From positions 30,133 through 72,814 of the forward strand of contig NZ_CAJUBO010000013.1 in assembly GCF_910584445.1 (NCBI RefSeq): a DNA stretch of 42,682 bases, given 5' to 3'. Under the pieces are notes generated by a model that saw nothing but the letters and a program-made list of their open reading frames with translations, was not told the origin of the DNA and made no database searches. Position 1 is the stretch's first letter. Each line of letters begins with the position of its first letter. Of the stretch, positions 41,766 to 42,682 are shown piece after piece. The DNA is from an uncultured Desulfovibrio sp. (GTDB lineage Bacteria > Desulfobacterota > Desulfovibrionia > Desulfovibrionales > Desulfovibrionaceae). The position numbers were made by a program, and so were the translations under genes.

Positions 41766-41780
41766 AGGCACGCTTCTTGC
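41766..41780 (+). promoter_or_regulatory. Sigma-54 promoter of the orphan gene at 41851
   Basis: AGGCACGCTTCTTGC matches TGGCAC-N5-TTGC at every consensus base except the first T, with exact spacing. It shares the CTTCTTGC end with the promoter at 15097-15111. The predicted start near 41792 lies about 60 bases before the ATG. Confidence 0.75.
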
Positions 41781-41850
41781 TAGAATAAGGGCGGACTGAC
41801 AGCGGGCGGACATTTCTGCCGTTCCGCCCATTCGACGCAAGGAGCATATC

Positions 41851-42159
41851 ATGGAAGTGCAGTTCCGCAGCCGCAATCACGATCTGGGCGCGTTTTTCCC
41901 CACCTTTCAGGAGCGTGTCAACGCCATGCTTCCGGCCGAGGGGCGCGCCGGAGGCGCCGCCGCCTCAGCCGCCGCGCCCGTGCTGGACACGGTGGAGGAT
42001 CTGCCCGTCACACCGCATTATCCCGATAATGAGGAGGTGCGGATGACGCTCGCCCGGGTGGAGGAGGAAGCCGTGCTCCAGAGCGAGGAACTGGTCCAGG
42101 CGCACTCGGGACTCAATGAACAGCGCGTCGCCCGTCTGCTCGGCCTGCTGGACGACTAG
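41851..42159 (+). CDS. Small acidic protein of unknown function, sigma-54 controlled
   Basis: 102 residues. AAGGAG lies seven bases before the ATG. No domain recognised. The N-terminal part (VQFRSRNHDLGAFFPTFQERVNAML) is followed by an Ala/Gly-rich linker (about 32-45), then an acidic helical C-terminal half (NEEVRMTLARVEEEAVLQSEELVQAHSGLNEQRVARLLGLLDD). The amphipathic C terminus could bind a partner protein. It stands alone, with a sigma-54 promoter in front and the palindromic element starting at its UAG stop. Size and control would fit a regulatory or flagellar accessory protein, but nothing in the sequence proves that. Confidence 0.75.
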   Translation: MEVQFRSRNHDLGAFFPTFQERVNAMLPAEGRAGGAAASAAAPVLDTVEDLPVTPHYPDNEEVRMTLARVEEEAVLQSEELVQAHSGLNEQRVARLLGLLDD

Positions 42160-42213
42160 GCATTTTGCTGAGGAAAATATCTGCACGACAGATGTTTTTC
42201 CCAGGTTTCGCTG
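42157..42213. repeat. Palindromic element after the orphan gene (copy C)
   Basis: It begins at the UAG stop (TAGGCATTTTG). CTGAGGAAAATATCTG (42168-42183) pairs imperfectly with CAGATGTTTTTCCCAG, followed by GTTTCGCTGCC. The first 26 bases after the stop are nearly identical to copy B after infB. The second hairpin module seen in copies A and B is missing. Confidence 0.75.
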
Positions 42214-42329
42214 CCGTCATCTTTCGGCGGGCGCGTTCCGGCGCGGGACCGGCCGATCGCGACCTCGTGCGCGATGCCTGCCGGGGGTCCATCTTTCCCC
42301 CGCTGTGGACGGGAAAAGCCGCCCGGAGC

Positions 42330-42358
42330 TTGACAGTTTTGGAGGGAAAGCGTAGCTT
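42330..42358 (+). promoter_or_regulatory. Sigma-70 promoter of the tRNA-Gly/Cys cluster
   Basis: TTGACA (42330-42335), 17 bases, TAGCTT (42353-42358). The -35 is perfect, the -10 weak. The predicted start is a few bases before the first tRNA. Confidence 0.6.
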
Positions 42359-42370
42359 GGCCTTCTTCGA

Positions 42371-42445
<75 letters not shown>

Positions 42446-42452
42446 GAACATT

Positions 42453-42526
<74 letters not shown>

Positions 42527-42605
42527 GTTTTTTCTTCGGCGGTCATATGGCCGCGGACGGACAATGCGCTCCGTCTTCCGCCCCTCTGCGGGCGGTGCGC
42601 TCCAT

Positions 42606-42680
<75 letters not shown>

Positions 42681-42682
42681 CC

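Noticed and set aside
41580..41767. A small plus-strand ORF in the gap before the 41766 promoter
   Set aside because: No ribosome site, Arg/Ser/Ala-rich composition, and it overlaps the region upstream of the sigma-54 promoter. It looks like chance coding in a non-coding gap.

Overview
The window is a GC-rich chromosomal stretch that reads as a member of the Desulfovibrionaceae (Desulfovibrio in the broad sense, sulfate- or sulfite-reducing). The support is an outer-membrane homotrimeric porin of the Desulfovibrio type, a split-b ATP synthase operon (b' and b, with the a and c subunits elsewhere), a small two-cluster ferredoxin, and a glycyl radical enzyme of the kind this family uses to obtain sulfite. 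Gene density is high and most operons are tightly coupled by ATGA-type overlaps. Family names come from reading motifs by eye; no database search was run.

Layout. 1-750: the tail of a membrane protein, a small DUF883-like protein, and tRNA-Arg(UCU) with a terminator. 878-2425: porin. 2552-6636: a zraP-like metal chaperone divergent from a zraS-zraR sensor kinase / sigma-54 regulator pair, with a clear sigma-54 promoter in front of zraP; aroL (shikimate kinase) follows. 7228-13280: atpF'-atpF-atpH-atpA-atpG-atpD-atpC behind a strong sigma-70 promoter. 13281-13583: an array of palindromes. 13607-22715: an accessory catabolic locus made of a PAS / sigma-54 activator, a divergent sigma-54 promoter, a glycyl radical enzyme, its radical-SAM activase, a tripartite tricarboxylate transporter (TctC-TctB-TctA) and an extended short-chain dehydrogenase/epimerase. 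22870-24968 (minus): folE2, nikR and a methyltransferase. 25091-30576: cvpA, mazG, a degenerate GH13-like lipoprotein and an ArnT-like membrane protein. 30724-39148: the rimP-nusA-ylxR-infB-ylxP-nrnA-htrA translation/RNA operon. 39187-41366: ferredoxin, YkgJ-type cysteine cluster protein, a hypothetical protein and a TPR protein. 41766-42682: a small orphan gene behind a sigma-54 promoter, then tRNA-Gly, tRNA-Cys and tRNA-Gly.

The most interesting system is the glycyl radical locus. The enzyme has Cys472, Glu474 and Gly809. At the positions I recall as sulfonate-binding in isethionate sulfite-lyase (R189, Q193, W374, R678 there) it has R193, Q197, W378 and R682, a constant offset of four that also holds for the catalytic residues. 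I infer a C-S bond-cleaving sulfo-lyase that releases sulfite for respiration. It differs from the isethionate systems I know: it is paired with a TTT transporter rather than a TRAP transporter, has an SDR and no aldehyde dehydrogenase nearby, and carries Val686 where I recall Phe682. The substrate is therefore open: isethionate, dihydroxypropanesulfonate, sulfolactate or another small sulfonate.

A second theme is a family of palindromic elements. Three copies start exactly at the UAG stop codon of a gene (atpC, infB, the orphan at 41851). Two of them contain hairpins with different stems but the same GCGTGG loop.
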